Below, piece by piece: positions 17,796 to 26,260 of a stretch of DNA of 64,000 nucleotides. Under the pieces are notes generated by a model. The model did not search any database and was not told the DNA's origin. It was given only the letters and a program-made list of their open reading frames with translations. This DNA comes from an uncultured Bacilli bacterium (lineage in GTDB: Bacteria; Bacillota_I; Bacilli_A; RFN20; CAG-826). Where the stretch lies: the NCBI GenBank assembly GCA_944349595.1, contig CALVNF010000001.1, positions 1 to 64,000 of the forward strand. The letters are read 5' to 3'. Both the position numbers and the translations under genes were made by a program. Position 1 is the stretch's first letter; the number at the start of each line of letters is the position of its first letter.

Positions 17796-18412
17796 AATAA
17801 ATTTAACTCCTTTTTAATTTCTTCTAGTTTTAATTTTCCTTCTCTAATTAGTTTTATATAATTTCCATCAATTTGTAATATTGTTGATGGAACATCATCA
17901 ATTAAATCGTCATCTTTTTTAATAATTAATGGTATTTCATTATTAAAAACATCGTATACTTCTTGTGCTTTTAAACAAGGTTTTTCGTTTGATTTATTTG
18001 CACTAGGAACTAATAATGGCTCTCCAACGAATTCAATTAATTCAATTAAATCTTTATTTTTTGGAATTCTAAAACCTATATAATCGCTTTCCAAATATAA
18101 ATAACTTGGAATATTATTTTTTCGTTTAACTAATAAAGTAATTGAACCAGGCATATATTTTTTTGCAATTTTTAAAGCTAATTCATTTAGTTCACAATAA
18201 TTTTTAATCATATCAACACTAGATATCATCATTGTAAATGGTTTGTTAGGAACTCTATTTTTAACTTTAACTAAATTGTTAAAAGCAATCTCATTACTTG
18301 AAAGACAACCTAAACCATAAACAGTTTCCGTTGGAAAAGCAATTACTTCATTTTTATAAAGTGCTTTTTTAATTAATTCTTTTTGACTAAAATCAATAAA
18401 TTCTGTTTTCAT
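17792..18412 (-). CDS. tsaC: Threonylcarbamoyl-AMP synthase
   Basis: A 206-aa Sua5/YciO/YrdC-domain enzyme that makes threonylcarbamoyl-AMP from Thr, bicarbonate and ATP for the t6A37 modification of ANN-decoding tRNAs. The core shows IAFPTETVYGLGC (about 24-36), KNRVPNKPFTMMI (about 51-63), MPGSITLLVKRK (about 88-99), GFRIPKN (about 112-118) and PLLVPSANKSNEKPC (about 131-145). The protein consists essentially of the YrdC domain without a clear Sua5 extension. It overlaps prmC and rpiB by 4 bp on either side, the ATGA arrangement of a tight operon. Confidence 0.93.
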   Translation of the reverse strand: MKTEFIDFSQKELIKKALYKNEVIAFPTETVYGLGCLSSNEIAFNNLVKVKNRVPNKPFTMMISSVDMIKNYCELNELALKIAKKYMPGSITLLVKRKNNIPSYLYLESDYIGFRIPKNKDLIELIEFVGEPLLVPSANKSNEKPCLKAQEVYDVFNNEIPLIIKKDDDLIDDVPSTILQIDGNYIKLIREGKLKLEEIKKELNLL

Positions 18413-19257
18413 AAACTCTCTACAACTAAAATTCTATCATGATTATCTAAATCTTTATAAAATTCATATTTTTCTTTTTTAAAATCTAATACATTTTTTA
18501 AAAATCCTTCAAGAATATTTTTTTGATCATATCCAATTTCAAACACCATAATATATTTTTTATTTAAAAAAAGTGTGCGATTCTCAATTATTTTTTCATA
18601 ATAATAATAAGATGGGCTAATAAATAAAGCATTTTTAGGTTCATAATTTAAAACACTTTTATCAACTTCATATTTTTTTGAAATATATGGTGGATTTGCA
18701 TAAACAACATTAAAATTTGAATTATTATTTAAAAATTTAATCATATCACTCTTTACTAAATTAATATTTGAATTAAATTTATTTTTATTAATTTTGCAAA
18801 CTTCTAATGCTTTTTTTGAATTATCCACTACAAATATTTCTTTTTTATAATTTAATAATTTATCTAAAACTATTGCAATGCATCCAGAACCAGTACCTAA
18901 ATCACATATTTTTAATTTTTCATTACTTTTAAATTTATCTGTTATTTTATCAATGCATTTTTTTAAAACAAATTCTGATTCTATACGAGGAATTAAAACT
19001 CTTTTATCTACATAAAATTTAAAATTATAAAAATCGCATTCATTTATCACATAATAAACTGGCTCTCCATTTAAAACTCTATTAATTGAACTTAAATTTT
19101 CATTGGTTAAATTAAAATTTTTATCCTGTTCAATATAAAATTCAGACATGTCTTTAAAGTTAAAAAAATAACATAATAAAATTCTTAACGAGATTTCTTC
19201 AATATTATTTTCTTTAAATTTTATAAGATATTTTTTATAAATTTCACTTAGTTTCAC
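18409..19257 (-). CDS. prmC: Release factor glutamine methyltransferase
   Basis: A 282-aa SAM-dependent methyltransferase that methylates the GGQ glutamine of RF1 and RF2. An N-terminal helical domain is followed by the SAM-binding CDLGTGSGCIAIVLDKL (about 118-134) and the catalytic NPPY in VVYANPPYISKKY (about 184-196). It overlaps its substrate gene prfA by 14 bp and is followed by tsaC with a 4-bp overlap. RF2, its other substrate, is at 11855-12980. The RF1-PrmC pairing is the standard bacterial arrangement. Confidence 0.95.
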   Translation of the reverse strand: MKLSEIYKKYLIKFKENNIEEISLRILLCYFFNFKDMSEFYIEQDKNFNLTNENLSSINRVLNGEPVYYVINECDFYNFKFYVDKRVLIPRIESEFVLKKCIDKITDKFKSNEKLKICDLGTGSGCIAIVLDKLLNYKKEIFVVDNSKKALEVCKINKNKFNSNINLVKSDMIKFLNNNSNFNVVYANPPYISKKYEVDKSVLNYEPKNALFISPSYYYYEKIIENRTLFLNKKYIMVFEIGYDQKNILEGFLKNVLDFKKEKYEFYKDLDNHDRILVVESL

Positions 19258-20323
19258 TAGTTAATCTTTCTTTTAAATCATAAGCGATTAAAGCATCTAA
19301 TAAATCATCTAAATCGCCTTCCATGATACGATCTAATTTTTGAACTGTGTAACCAATTCTATGATCGGTAACTCTATTTTGAGGATAATTATAAGTTCTT
19401 ATTTTTTCACTTCTTTCACCAGTTCCAACTTTTAATCTTCGTTCATTTCCGATTTTTTCTGCTTGCTCTTGTTCTTTTAAAGCGTATAATTTTGCTCTTA
19501 ACATTTGCATACAAATTTCTCTATTTTGAATTTGACTCTTTTCTGTTTGACAAGAAACAACAACACCTGTTGGAATGTGAGTAATTCTAACAGCAGATTC
19601 AGTTTTGTTAACATTTTGACCACCTGCACCTTGAGATCTATATGTGTCAACATGTAAATCAGCAGGATTAATTTGAATATCGATATCCTCTGCTTCTGGC
19701 ATAACTAATACCGTTGCAGTTGAAGTATGAATTCTTCCATTTGCTTCAGTCTTTGGAACTCTTTGAACTCTATGAGCACCACTTTCAAATTTTAATCTAG
19801 AATATACACCATGCCCTTTAATCATGAAAGAAACCAAAGAATAACCACCAACACTTCCATATGATTCTTCGATCATTTGTAATTTCCAGCCTTTTTTCTC
19901 AGCATATTTTACATACATTCTAAATAAGTCACCAGCAAAAATATTAGCTTCATCGCCACCAACAGCGCCCCTTATTTCAACAACAATATTTTTGTCATCA
20001 TTTGGATCTTTTGGAATTAATAAAACTTTCAAATCTTCTTCTAATTTTTGTAATTGTTCATTTAAATTTACAATAGATTCTTTTGCAAATTTAACTATTT
20101 CTTCATCTTGATCATTTAACATTAATTTTGCATCTTCTAAATCTGATTCTAATTTTTCAAATTTATCAAAAGTTTCAATAATTGGATCTAAATTTGCTTT
20201 TTCTTTTGATAAATTTTTAAAAAGGGAAATATCGGACATTATATTTGAGTCCATTAATTTTTCATCTATTTCTTTTAGTTTTTCTCTTGCTTGATTTAAT
20301 CTAATTCTTAACTCGTTTTCCAT
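19244..20323 (-). CDS. prfA: Peptide chain release factor 1
   Basis: The 359-aa RF1 recognises UAA and UAG. The PxT-type specificity loop is in RVQRVPKTEANGRIH (about 183-197), and the catalytic GGQ in [18 protein letters not shown] (about 227-244). The N-terminal coiled-coil domain 1 and the length are normal. It is the first gene of a four-gene operon with prmC, tsaC and rpiB. The ATG follows a TATAAT by 9 nt and no ribosome site is present, so it probably starts on a leaderless mRNA. The dnaX promoter lies divergently in the same 100-bp gap. Confidence 0.97.
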   Translation of the reverse strand: MENELRIRLNQAREKLKEIDEKLMDSNIMSDISLFKNLSKEKANLDPIIETFDKFEKLESDLEDAKLMLNDQDEEIVKFAKESIVNLNEQLQKLEEDLKVLLIPKDPNDDKNIVVEIRGAVGGDEANIFAGDLFRMYVKYAEKKGWKLQMIEESYGSVGGYSLVSFMIKGHGVYSRLKFESGAHRVQRVPKTEANGRIHTSTATVLVMPEAEDIDIQINPADLHVDTYRSQGAGGQNVNKTESAVRITHIPTGVVVSCQTEKSQIQNREICMQMLRAKLYALKEQEQAEKIGNERRLKVGTGERSEKIRTYNYPQNRVTDHRIGYTVQKLDRIMEGDLDDLLDALIAYDLKERLTSETK

Positions 20324-20332
20324 ATCTTAAAT

Positions 20333-20338
20333 ATTATA
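20333..20338 (-). promoter_or_regulatory. -10 box, prfA operon (leaderless start)
   Basis: TATAAT on the minus strand lies 9 nt before the prfA start codon and no Shine-Dalgarno sequence is visible between them. Confidence 0.6.
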
Positions 20339-20412
20339 CTAGAAATCAAAAGTTATTTTAATTTTTATAATTTTATTTTTACTTATATCTTAAAAATTAT
20401 ATTCAAAAAAAG

Positions 20413-20418
20413 TATAAT
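20413..20418 (+). promoter_or_regulatory. -10 box, dnaX operon (leaderless start)
   Basis: TATAAT lies 7 nt before the dnaX ATG, with a weak TTAAAA -35 (20390-20395) at 17-bp spacing. The predicted transcription start coincides with the start codon. Confidence 0.65.
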
Positions 20419-20425
20419 TTTAAAT

Positions 20426-22360
20426 ATGAGTTATCAAGCATTATATAGAAAATATAGATCACAAAATTTTGATGAAGTTTATGGACAAGAGCACATTGTA
20501 AGAACACTAAAAAATGCTCTAAATAATAATAAAATTGCTCATGCTTATTTATTCACAGGACCTCGAGGAACTGGTAAAACCTCGATTGCAAGGCTATTAG
20601 CTAAAGCTTTAAACTGTGAGCAAGGCATTGGCCATATTTGTAATGAATGCGAATCTTGTAAATTAATTTCCGCTAATGCTCATCCAGATATAATTGAAAT
20701 TGATGCTGCTAGCAACTCAAGAGTTGAAGAAATTAGAAACATTATTGAACAAGTAAAATATGCTCCAATAAAAGCTAGATATAAAGTATACATAATTGAT
20801 GAAGTTCATATGCTTTCAAATAGTGCATTTAATGCATTATTAAAAACGCTTGAAGAACCACCAGAAAATGTTGTTTTTATTTTAGCAACTACAGAACCTT
20901 ATAAAGTTTTGCCAACAATAATTTCAAGATGTCAAAGATTTGATTTTACAAAGATTGATAATGATGCAATAAAATCAAGATTACAAGATATCTGTAAAAA
21001 AGAAAATATTTCAATTGAAGATGAGGCATTAAATGAATTAGCAAGTTTAGCAGATGGTGGAATGAGAGATGCTTTATCTTTATTAGATGAAATCATTGCA
21101 TATTGTGGAAATAATATTAAATATTCTGATATTTTAAATATTTTTGGGTTAATTTCTAAAGAAGAAAAAGTTAATTTTTTAGAAGATGTTTTTAATAAAC
21201 AAATAAATGAAGTATTAAATAAATTTATATCATATATTCAAAAAGGAGTTGATGTTAAACACTTTAATGAAGATTTAATAAATATATTAAAAGATTTATT
21301 AATTTATAAAATTACAAAAGATACTATAAACGTTAAATATATTAATGAAAATTTATTAATTAAATTAAGTAATTTAATTACTATTTCTGATTTAAAAATT
21401 ATCATAAATAAATTAATTGATGCTAATAATGAATTTAAAAACATTGCAGATCTCAACTCTTTTTATGAAATTGTCTTACTTGATGTTGCAACAAGTAATG
21501 AAATAAGTTATGAAGATCTTAAAGTTATTTTAAAACAACATCCAATTGAAAAACAATTAAAAGAAAATAAAAATAAATTACAAGAAAAAATTCATGCAAA
21601 TGATACTTCTGCTTCTATAAAAAAAGAAATTATTAATGAAGAAAAAGTTCAAGATAATAAACAAAATATTGAAGATGAATTAAATAATTTAGATAAATCA
21701 AATTTAGAAAAATCGACTCAAAATTCTATTAATTTATTTATAAACGAAACAACTCAAAACAATAGAATTGAAGAAAACAAACCTTCAATAAATCAAATAA
21801 ACCAAGAAAAATTAGAAAATAAAACAGAAAATGAAAATGAAAAATTAACTTCTAATTTAAGTCATTCTAAAGAATTAGAAATGGCAAACACTTATAAACC
21901 AAGCGATTATAAAGAAAACATTGACCAAAATATACCAAATATTGCACCAGATAATGACAAAAAAGAAATTATTTCATTATCAGATGATTTAATTATTAAG
22001 GCAATTGTAAAAAGTTCTAAAGAAGAAAAAGTTCAACTTTATGAAAAATGGGATTTGTTAGACGATTATCGAATTGAACAAAAATTTGCTCCACTTATTT
22101 CAAAAATTCAAACTACTACTTTGTTTTCTTTGTGTGATGAATTATTGATTTTACAAACTCAATATAATTCTGTTGTTGAAACAATTAATCAAAAACAAAA
22201 TAATGACCTAGTAGTTGAATTAATTTCAAAATTACTTGGAAGAAAAGTAAGAATTTATGCAATTACATTAAATGAAGCAAATCGATTAACGATGTATTAT
22301 TATAATTTAAGACAAGTTAATAAATTGCCTAAAAAAAGTGAAATCGGAAAGTTATTTTAA
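20426..22360 (+). CDS. dnaX: DNA polymerase III subunit gamma/tau
   Basis: The 644-aa clamp-loader ATPase. Walker A GPRGTGKTS is at about 46-54, the zinc-binding cysteines CEQGIGHICNECESCK at about 65-80, the DEVH box YIIDEVHMLS at about 120-129, and the sensor/SRC motif IISRCQRFDF at about 166-175. After domain III (about 370) comes a long Asn/Lys/Glu-rich, low-complexity linker (about 380-520) and then a folded C-terminal domain. A run of seven A (21619-21625) at codons 398-400 could give a -1 shift to a quick stop and a gamma-like short form; this is unproven. First gene of dnaX-recR-tmk-holB-ricT-rsmI. The usual ybaB gene between dnaX and recR is absent. Confidence 0.96.
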   Translation: MSYQALYRKYRSQNFDEVYGQEHIVRTLKNALNNNKIAHAYLFTGPRGTGKTSIARLLAKALNCEQGIGHICNECESCKLISANAHPDIIEIDAASNSRVEEIRNIIEQVKYAPIKARYKVYIIDEVHMLSNSAFNALLKTLEEPPENVVFILATTEPYKVLPTIISRCQRFDFTKIDNDAIKSRLQDICKKENISIEDEALNELASLADGGMRDALSLLDEIIAYCGNNIKYSDILNIFGLISKEEKVNFLEDVFNKQINEVLNKFISYIQKGVDVKHFNEDLINILKDLLIYKITKDTINVKYINENLLIKLSNLITISDLKIIINKLIDANNEFKNIADLNSFYEIVLLDVATSNEISYEDLKVILKQHPIEKQLKENKNKLQEKIHANDTSASIKKEIINEEKVQDNKQNIEDELNNLDKSNLEKSTQNSINLFINETTQNNRIEENKPSINQINQEKLENKTENENEKLTSNLSHSKELEMANTYKPSDYKENIDQNIPNIAPDNDKKEIISLSDDLIIKAIVKSSKEEKVQLYEKWDLLDDYRIEQKFAPLISKIQTTTLFSLCDELLILQTQYNSVVETINQKQNNDLVVELISKLLGRKVRIYAITLNEANRLTMYYYNLRQVNKLPKKSEIGKLF

Positions 22361-22362
22361 TT

Positions 22363-22944
22363 ATGAAAATATTAGAAAATTTGATTGAATCTTTTGAAAA
22401 ATTACCTGGAATTGGTCCAAAAACTGCTGAAAGATTAGCATATTCTGTTCTTGATTTAGATGATGAATATGTAAAAGAATTTGCCCAAAACTTAATTGAT
22501 GCTAAAACAAAAATAAAAAGATGTAAAATTTGTGGAATGTATTGTGATAGTGATATTTGCGACGTTTGTAAAGATAAAGACAGAATTAGTGATACATTAA
22601 TCGTTGTAAGTTCTACAAAAGATGCCATAGCAATTGAAAAAGCAACAAAAAAATATAAATATTTTGTTTTAAATGGAAATATTTCACTTTTAAAAAATAT
22701 AACACCAGATAAATTAAATATTCCACTTCTATTAACAAGAATTGAAACTGAAAATATCAAAGAAATAATTCTAGCTACAAGTTCAACTCTTGATGGAGAA
22801 ACAACTGCAAGATATTTATCAAATATCTTAGAAAATAAAGTCAAAGTAACACGTCTTGCATATGGACTTCCAATGGGAAGCGAACTTGAATATTTAGATA
22901 CATTGACTCTTGAAAAAGCAATTTCTGGAAGAAACAAAATATAA
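22363..22944 (+). CDS. recR: Recombination mediator RecR
   Basis: A 193-aa ring-forming protein of the RecFOR pathway that helps load RecA on gapped DNA. The N-terminal helix-hairpin-helix reads LPGIGPKTAERLAY (about 14-27). The zinc finger CKICGMYCDSDICDVCKD (about 51-68) and the Toprim motifs DTLIVVSSTKDAIAIEK (about 75-91) and LATSSTLDGETTARYL (about 134-149) follow, and the C-terminal Walker-B-like region is TRLAYGLPMGSELEYLD (about 164-180). Length is normal. The start is 2 bp after dnaX, and the conserved position next to dnaX supports the call. Confidence 0.96.
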   Translation: MKILENLIESFEKLPGIGPKTAERLAYSVLDLDDEYVKEFAQNLIDAKTKIKRCKICGMYCDSDICDVCKDKDRISDTLIVVSSTKDAIAIEKATKKYKYFVLNGNISLLKNITPDKLNIPLLLTRIETENIKEIILATSSTLDGETTARYLSNILENKVKVTRLAYGLPMGSELEYLDTLTLEKAISGRNKI

Positions 22945-22960
22945 AAGGAGATAAATTAAT

Positions 22961-23581
22961 ATGTTTATAACATTTGAAGGACCTGAAGGAAGCGGAAAGT
23001 CATCTGTTTTAAATTATGTTTATGAAAAATTAAAAGAAAAAAATTACAAAGTAATTAAAACAAGAGAACCAGGTGGAACTCCAATTTCAGAACAAATTAG
23101 AAATATTATTTTAGATAAATCAAATACTGCTCTTGATCCAAAAGCCGAGGCTTTATTATATGCTGCAAGCCGAAGACAACATTTAGTAGAAAAAATTTGG
23201 CCTAGTTTAAAAGATGGCTATATTGTTTTATGCGATCGATATTTAGATTCTTCTCTAGCTTATCAAGGAGGAGCAAGAGGCCTTGGAATCGATGAAATTT
23301 TAAACATTAATAATTTTGCAACAGATAAGACATTCCCAGATTTAACAATATTATTTGATATCGATCCAAAACTTGGATTAAAAAGAATAGCCCAAAATTC
23401 CAAACGAGAAGTTAATAGATTAGATTTAGAAAAACTAGAATTTCATAATAAAGTTAGAGAATCATTTTTAAAACTTGCAGAAATTTATAAAGATAGATAT
23501 CACATAATTGATGCATCAAAACCATTTGATACAGTTTGTAAAGAAACACTAACTTATATTGAAAATATATTAAATAAATAA
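22961..23581 (+). CDS. tmk: Thymidylate kinase
   Basis: A 206-aa kinase that phosphorylates dTMP to dTDP. The P-loop FEGPEGSGKSS (about 5-15), the DRY/LID-type TREPGGTPISEQIR (about 36-49) and the VLCDRYLDSSLAYQG motif (about 89-103) that binds substrate are all clear. A strong AAAGGAG site precedes the ATG 16 bp after recR. The next gene, holB, begins directly after its stop, the common recR-tmk-holB order of Firmicutes. The enzyme uses dTMP from salvage or from a thymidylate synthase; the only ThyX-like gene here is the divergent one at 7146-7736. Confidence 0.96.
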   Translation: MFITFEGPEGSGKSSVLNYVYEKLKEKNYKVIKTREPGGTPISEQIRNIILDKSNTALDPKAEALLYAASRRQHLVEKIWPSLKDGYIVLCDRYLDSSLAYQGGARGLGIDEILNINNFATDKTFPDLTILFDIDPKLGLKRIAQNSKREVNRLDLEKLEFHNKVRESFLKLAEIYKDRYHIIDASKPFDTVCKETLTYIENILNK

Positions 23582-24552
23582 TGGATATATTAACTTATAT
23601 AAAAACTTTCCAAGAAAATATTTATACATTATTAGAAAATAATTTAAAATCTAATAATTTTTCTCATGCATATTTATTATCTGGAAATTTTAATTCTCCA
23701 TTATTGGATATTGCTATTTTTATTGCAAAACTTATTTTATGTCAGAATAAAAAATTTGATTGTGAGACTTGCGATTCTTGTCAAAAAATTAATACAAATA
23801 TTAATTCTTTATTGTCATTAATTATTATTGATGGAAATGAAAAAACAATCCTTAAAGATGACATATTACAAATTGAAGAGAGATTTTCTAAAACCTCAAT
23901 TGAAAAAAATAAAAAATTTGTTTATATAATTAATCTTGCAGAACACATGACTAAAGAAGCAATTAATTCATTATTAAAGTTTTTAGAAGAGCCTAATGAA
24001 AATGTTTATGCAATATTAACAAGTAAAAATATTAACCAAGTTATTCCAACAATTGTTTCTCGATGTCAAATTTTAAAAATAAAATCTGAAGATAAAACTA
24101 GATTAATTTCATATCTAAATAATAAAGAAATTGATGAAAAATACCTGCAAATCCTCATTAATTTTTCAATATCTAATAAAGATTTATTAAGTTATTATCA
24201 AGATAAAAATATTATAAATTTAATTGATAAAACAATAGAATATTTAGAAAATATTGAAGATAAAAATAAAGCTAGATATTTATTATTAACAAATATAATT
24301 CCACTAACAAAAACTGATTTTTATGCTCGATTTGAAATTGACTTATTAACTTTATTTTTAAGTGAATCAATTTCATATCATTCAAGTAGTCAAACATATC
24401 TAAAAAGTTATGAAAATATATTAATAAAAATATATAATAATATTACAAACATTAACAAATGTTTGTTAGAAATATATAAAATAAGAAAATATATAAGCAT
24501 TCATATTAATACCACATTATTGTTTGAACACATCGATTTTCTTATTCATTAA
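23581..24552 (+). CDS. holB: DNA polymerase III subunit delta'
   Basis: A 323-aa clamp-loader subunit. It starts with HAYLLSGNFNSP (about 29-40), where the Walker A motif of active AAA+ subunits is degenerate, as expected for delta'. The zinc-type CETCDSCQKI follows at about 60-69. FVYIINLAEHMTKEAINSLL (about 114-133) is the inactive Walker B region, and the SRC motif is in IVSRCQILKI (about 159-168). The C-terminal half diverges beyond easy recognition, as usual. The ATG directly abuts the tmk stop. With DnaX and delta (not in the window) it loads the beta clamp. Confidence 0.92.
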   Translation: MDILTYIKTFQENIYTLLENNLKSNNFSHAYLLSGNFNSPLLDIAIFIAKLILCQNKKFDCETCDSCQKINTNINSLLSLIIIDGNEKTILKDDILQIEERFSKTSIEKNKKFVYIINLAEHMTKEAINSLLKFLEEPNENVYAILTSKNINQVIPTIVSRCQILKIKSEDKTRLISYLNNKEIDEKYLQILINFSISNKDLLSYYQDKNIINLIDKTIEYLENIEDKNKARYLLLTNIIPLTKTDFYARFEIDLLTLFLSESISYHSSSQTYLKSYENILIKIYNNITNINKCLLEIYKIRKYISIHINTTLLFEHIDFLIH

Positions 24553-24560
24553 GAGGTGTT

Positions 24561-25415
24561 ATGGATTATTTTATAACTGTTAAATTTGAAGATAATACAT
24601 TAGGATATTGCTTTTCGTGCCAAGATAATACATTAAAAGTTGGCGATTTTGTTGTCTGCGACACAACAAGAGGCTTAGAAATTGGAAAAATTAGCAAAGA
24701 ACCTCAAGAAATGAGTAAATACAAATTAAAATTTGAACTAAAACCAATTTTAAAAAAAGCAGATGAAGGCGATATAAAACTATATAAACTTAATAAAATA
24801 AAAGCCGCTGAATATGGAAAAATCTTTATGGACGAAGAAAAAAAGCTAAATTTAGGTATGAAATTATTATCAACCGAATTAATGCTTGATCAAAGTAAAG
24901 TTGTTTTTTCTTATGTTTCTGATCAAAGAGTCGATTTTAGAGACTTATTAAAAAATTTAATTGTAAAAATAAAATGTAAAATTGAATTAAGACAAGTTGC
25001 CGCTCGAGATAGAGCTCAAAAAATTGGTGGGATTGGACCATGTGGATTAATAACTTGTTGCTCATTATTTTTAAGAGAATTTGAAGGTATCACTACTTCT
25101 ATGATAAAAAATCAAATGTTATCTGGAAATACTTCAAAATTAAGTGGTCTTTGCGATAAATTATTATGTTGTTTAAAATTTGAAAATGAAGGTTATTCTC
25201 AAGCTAAAAAAGATTTCCCACCACTTAAGTCTGAAGTTTATGTGGAAGGCGTTAAATATTTAGTTGCAGGATATAATGTTTTTTCAAAAGTAATTAAATT
25301 AAAAAATAATCTTGAAGGAGAATTATATCTTCCATTAAATGAAGTCAAAACATTAATCAAAAACCAAGCAAAACTTGAGAAAAAAGACAAAATTAATAGT
25401 AATGATGAAAAATAA
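24561..25415 (+). CDS. ricT: RicT/YaaT (PSP1 domain) protein
   Basis: A 284-aa PSP1-domain protein equivalent to B. subtilis RicT (YaaT), part of the RicA-RicF-RicT complex that helps RNase Y mature mRNAs. The PSP1 core is seen in VKIKCKIELRQVAARDRAQK (about 136-155), followed by GGIGPCGLITCCS (about 157-169) and LSGLCDKLLCCLKFE (about 195-209). Its cysteines fit the [4Fe-4S] ligands of the family. An AGAGGTG site precedes the ATG. The next gene overlaps its last 11 nt. RicA and RicF are not visible in this window. Confidence 0.9.
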   Translation: MDYFITVKFEDNTLGYCFSCQDNTLKVGDFVVCDTTRGLEIGKISKEPQEMSKYKLKFELKPILKKADEGDIKLYKLNKIKAAEYGKIFMDEEKKLNLGMKLLSTELMLDQSKVVFSYVSDQRVDFRDLLKNLIVKIKCKIELRQVAARDRAQKIGGIGPCGLITCCSLFLREFEGITTSMIKNQMLSGNTSKLSGLCDKLLCCLKFENEGYSQAKKDFPPLKSEVYVEGVKYLVAGYNVFSKVIKLKNNLEGELYLPLNEVKTLIKNQAKLEKKDKINSNDEK

Positions 25416-26241
25416 TTTTGGAAAATTATATATTGTTTCAACTCCAATTGGAAATATAAAAGATATAACCTTTAGAGCAATTGAAGTATTAGAAAACGCC
25501 GATTATATTGTTTGTGAAAATCCAAATAATTCAAAAAAACTTTTAAATCACTACAACATTAATAAAAAATTAATTCAATTAAATGCAATTATTGAAGAAA
25601 ATAATACTTCAAATATTTTAAATCTAATAAAAAATGGAAATAATATTGCCTATATTTCTGATGCTGGAACCCCTTGTATTTCAGATCCAGGACAAATTTT
25701 AGTTAGTAATGCAATTAAAGGAAACATTGAAGTATCCGTAATTCCTGGAGCTAGTGCAATTTTAACTGCACTTGTTGGAAGCGGTTTAAATATCTCTAAT
25801 TTTACTTTTGTAGGATTTTTATCTAATAAAAGCGGAACAAGATTAAATCAATTAAAAGAATTAAGTAAAATTAATTCAACGCTTGTAATTTATGAATCAT
25901 CTCATCGAATTTTAGATACAATTAAAGATATAAAACAAACCTTTAATAATGATTTAAATATTTGTATCGCAAAAGAATTAACAAAAATACATGAAGAATA
26001 TATTAGAGATAATATTGCAAATATTTCACTGGATAAAGAAAAAGCAAAAGGTGAATTTGTAATTTTAATTGAAAATAAAATAACTAAAGAAAATTTAAAC
26101 AATGATGAAATAAAAGAAAAATTAATAAAACTAATTAAAGATGAAAAAATAACTAATAAAGAAGCAATTTTAAAAATATCAAAAGATTATAATATAAATA
26201 AAAATATTGTCTATAAATTATCACTAGATATTAAAAAATAA
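25405..26241 (+). CDS. rsmI: 16S rRNA 2'-O-methyltransferase RsmI
   Basis: A 278-aa SAM-dependent enzyme methylating the ribose of C1402 in 16S rRNA. The tetrapyrrole-methylase fold begins with KLYIVSTPIGNIKDITFRA (about 6-24); ISDAGTPCISDPG (about 84-96) and VIPGASAILTALVGSGL (about 110-126) are the SAM-pocket motifs, and FVGFL..KSG (about 135-144) is family-typical. I place the start at 25405 (MKNNFGKLY), which overlaps ricT by 11 bp; a longer reading from a TTG at 25375 adds residues not found in the family. Last gene of the dnaX operon, ended by the hairpin at 26238-26260. Confidence 0.93.
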   Translation: MKNNFGKLYIVSTPIGNIKDITFRAIEVLENADYIVCENPNNSKKLLNHYNINKKLIQLNAIIEENNTSNILNLIKNGNNIAYISDAGTPCISDPGQILVSNAIKGNIEVSVIPGASAILTALVGSGLNISNFTFVGFLSNKSGTRLNQLKELSKINSTLVIYESSHRILDTIKDIKQTFNNDLNICIAKELTKIHEEYIRDNIANISLDKEKAKGEFVILIENKITKENLNNDEIKEKLIKLIKDEKITNKEAILKISKDYNINKNIVYKLSLDIKK

Positions 26242-26260
26242 CAGCGAATTGCTGTTATTT
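26238..26260. terminator. Bidirectional terminator, rsmI / yfhO-like
   Basis: A 9-bp perfect stem (AATAACAGC with its complement, loop GAATT) is flanked by A and T runs on both sides. It sits in the 13-bp gap between convergent genes and overlaps the rsmI stop, so it can serve both strands. Confidence 0.85.

Noticed and set aside
22329..22937. 202-aa minus-strand ORF opposite recR
   Set aside because: Reverse-strand shadow of recR, which has all family motifs; no ribosome site or promoter.
25375..25404. TTG start extending rsmI upstream
   Set aside because: The extra residues are not in the RsmI family and come from ricT coding sequence; ATG at 25405 fits the conserved start.
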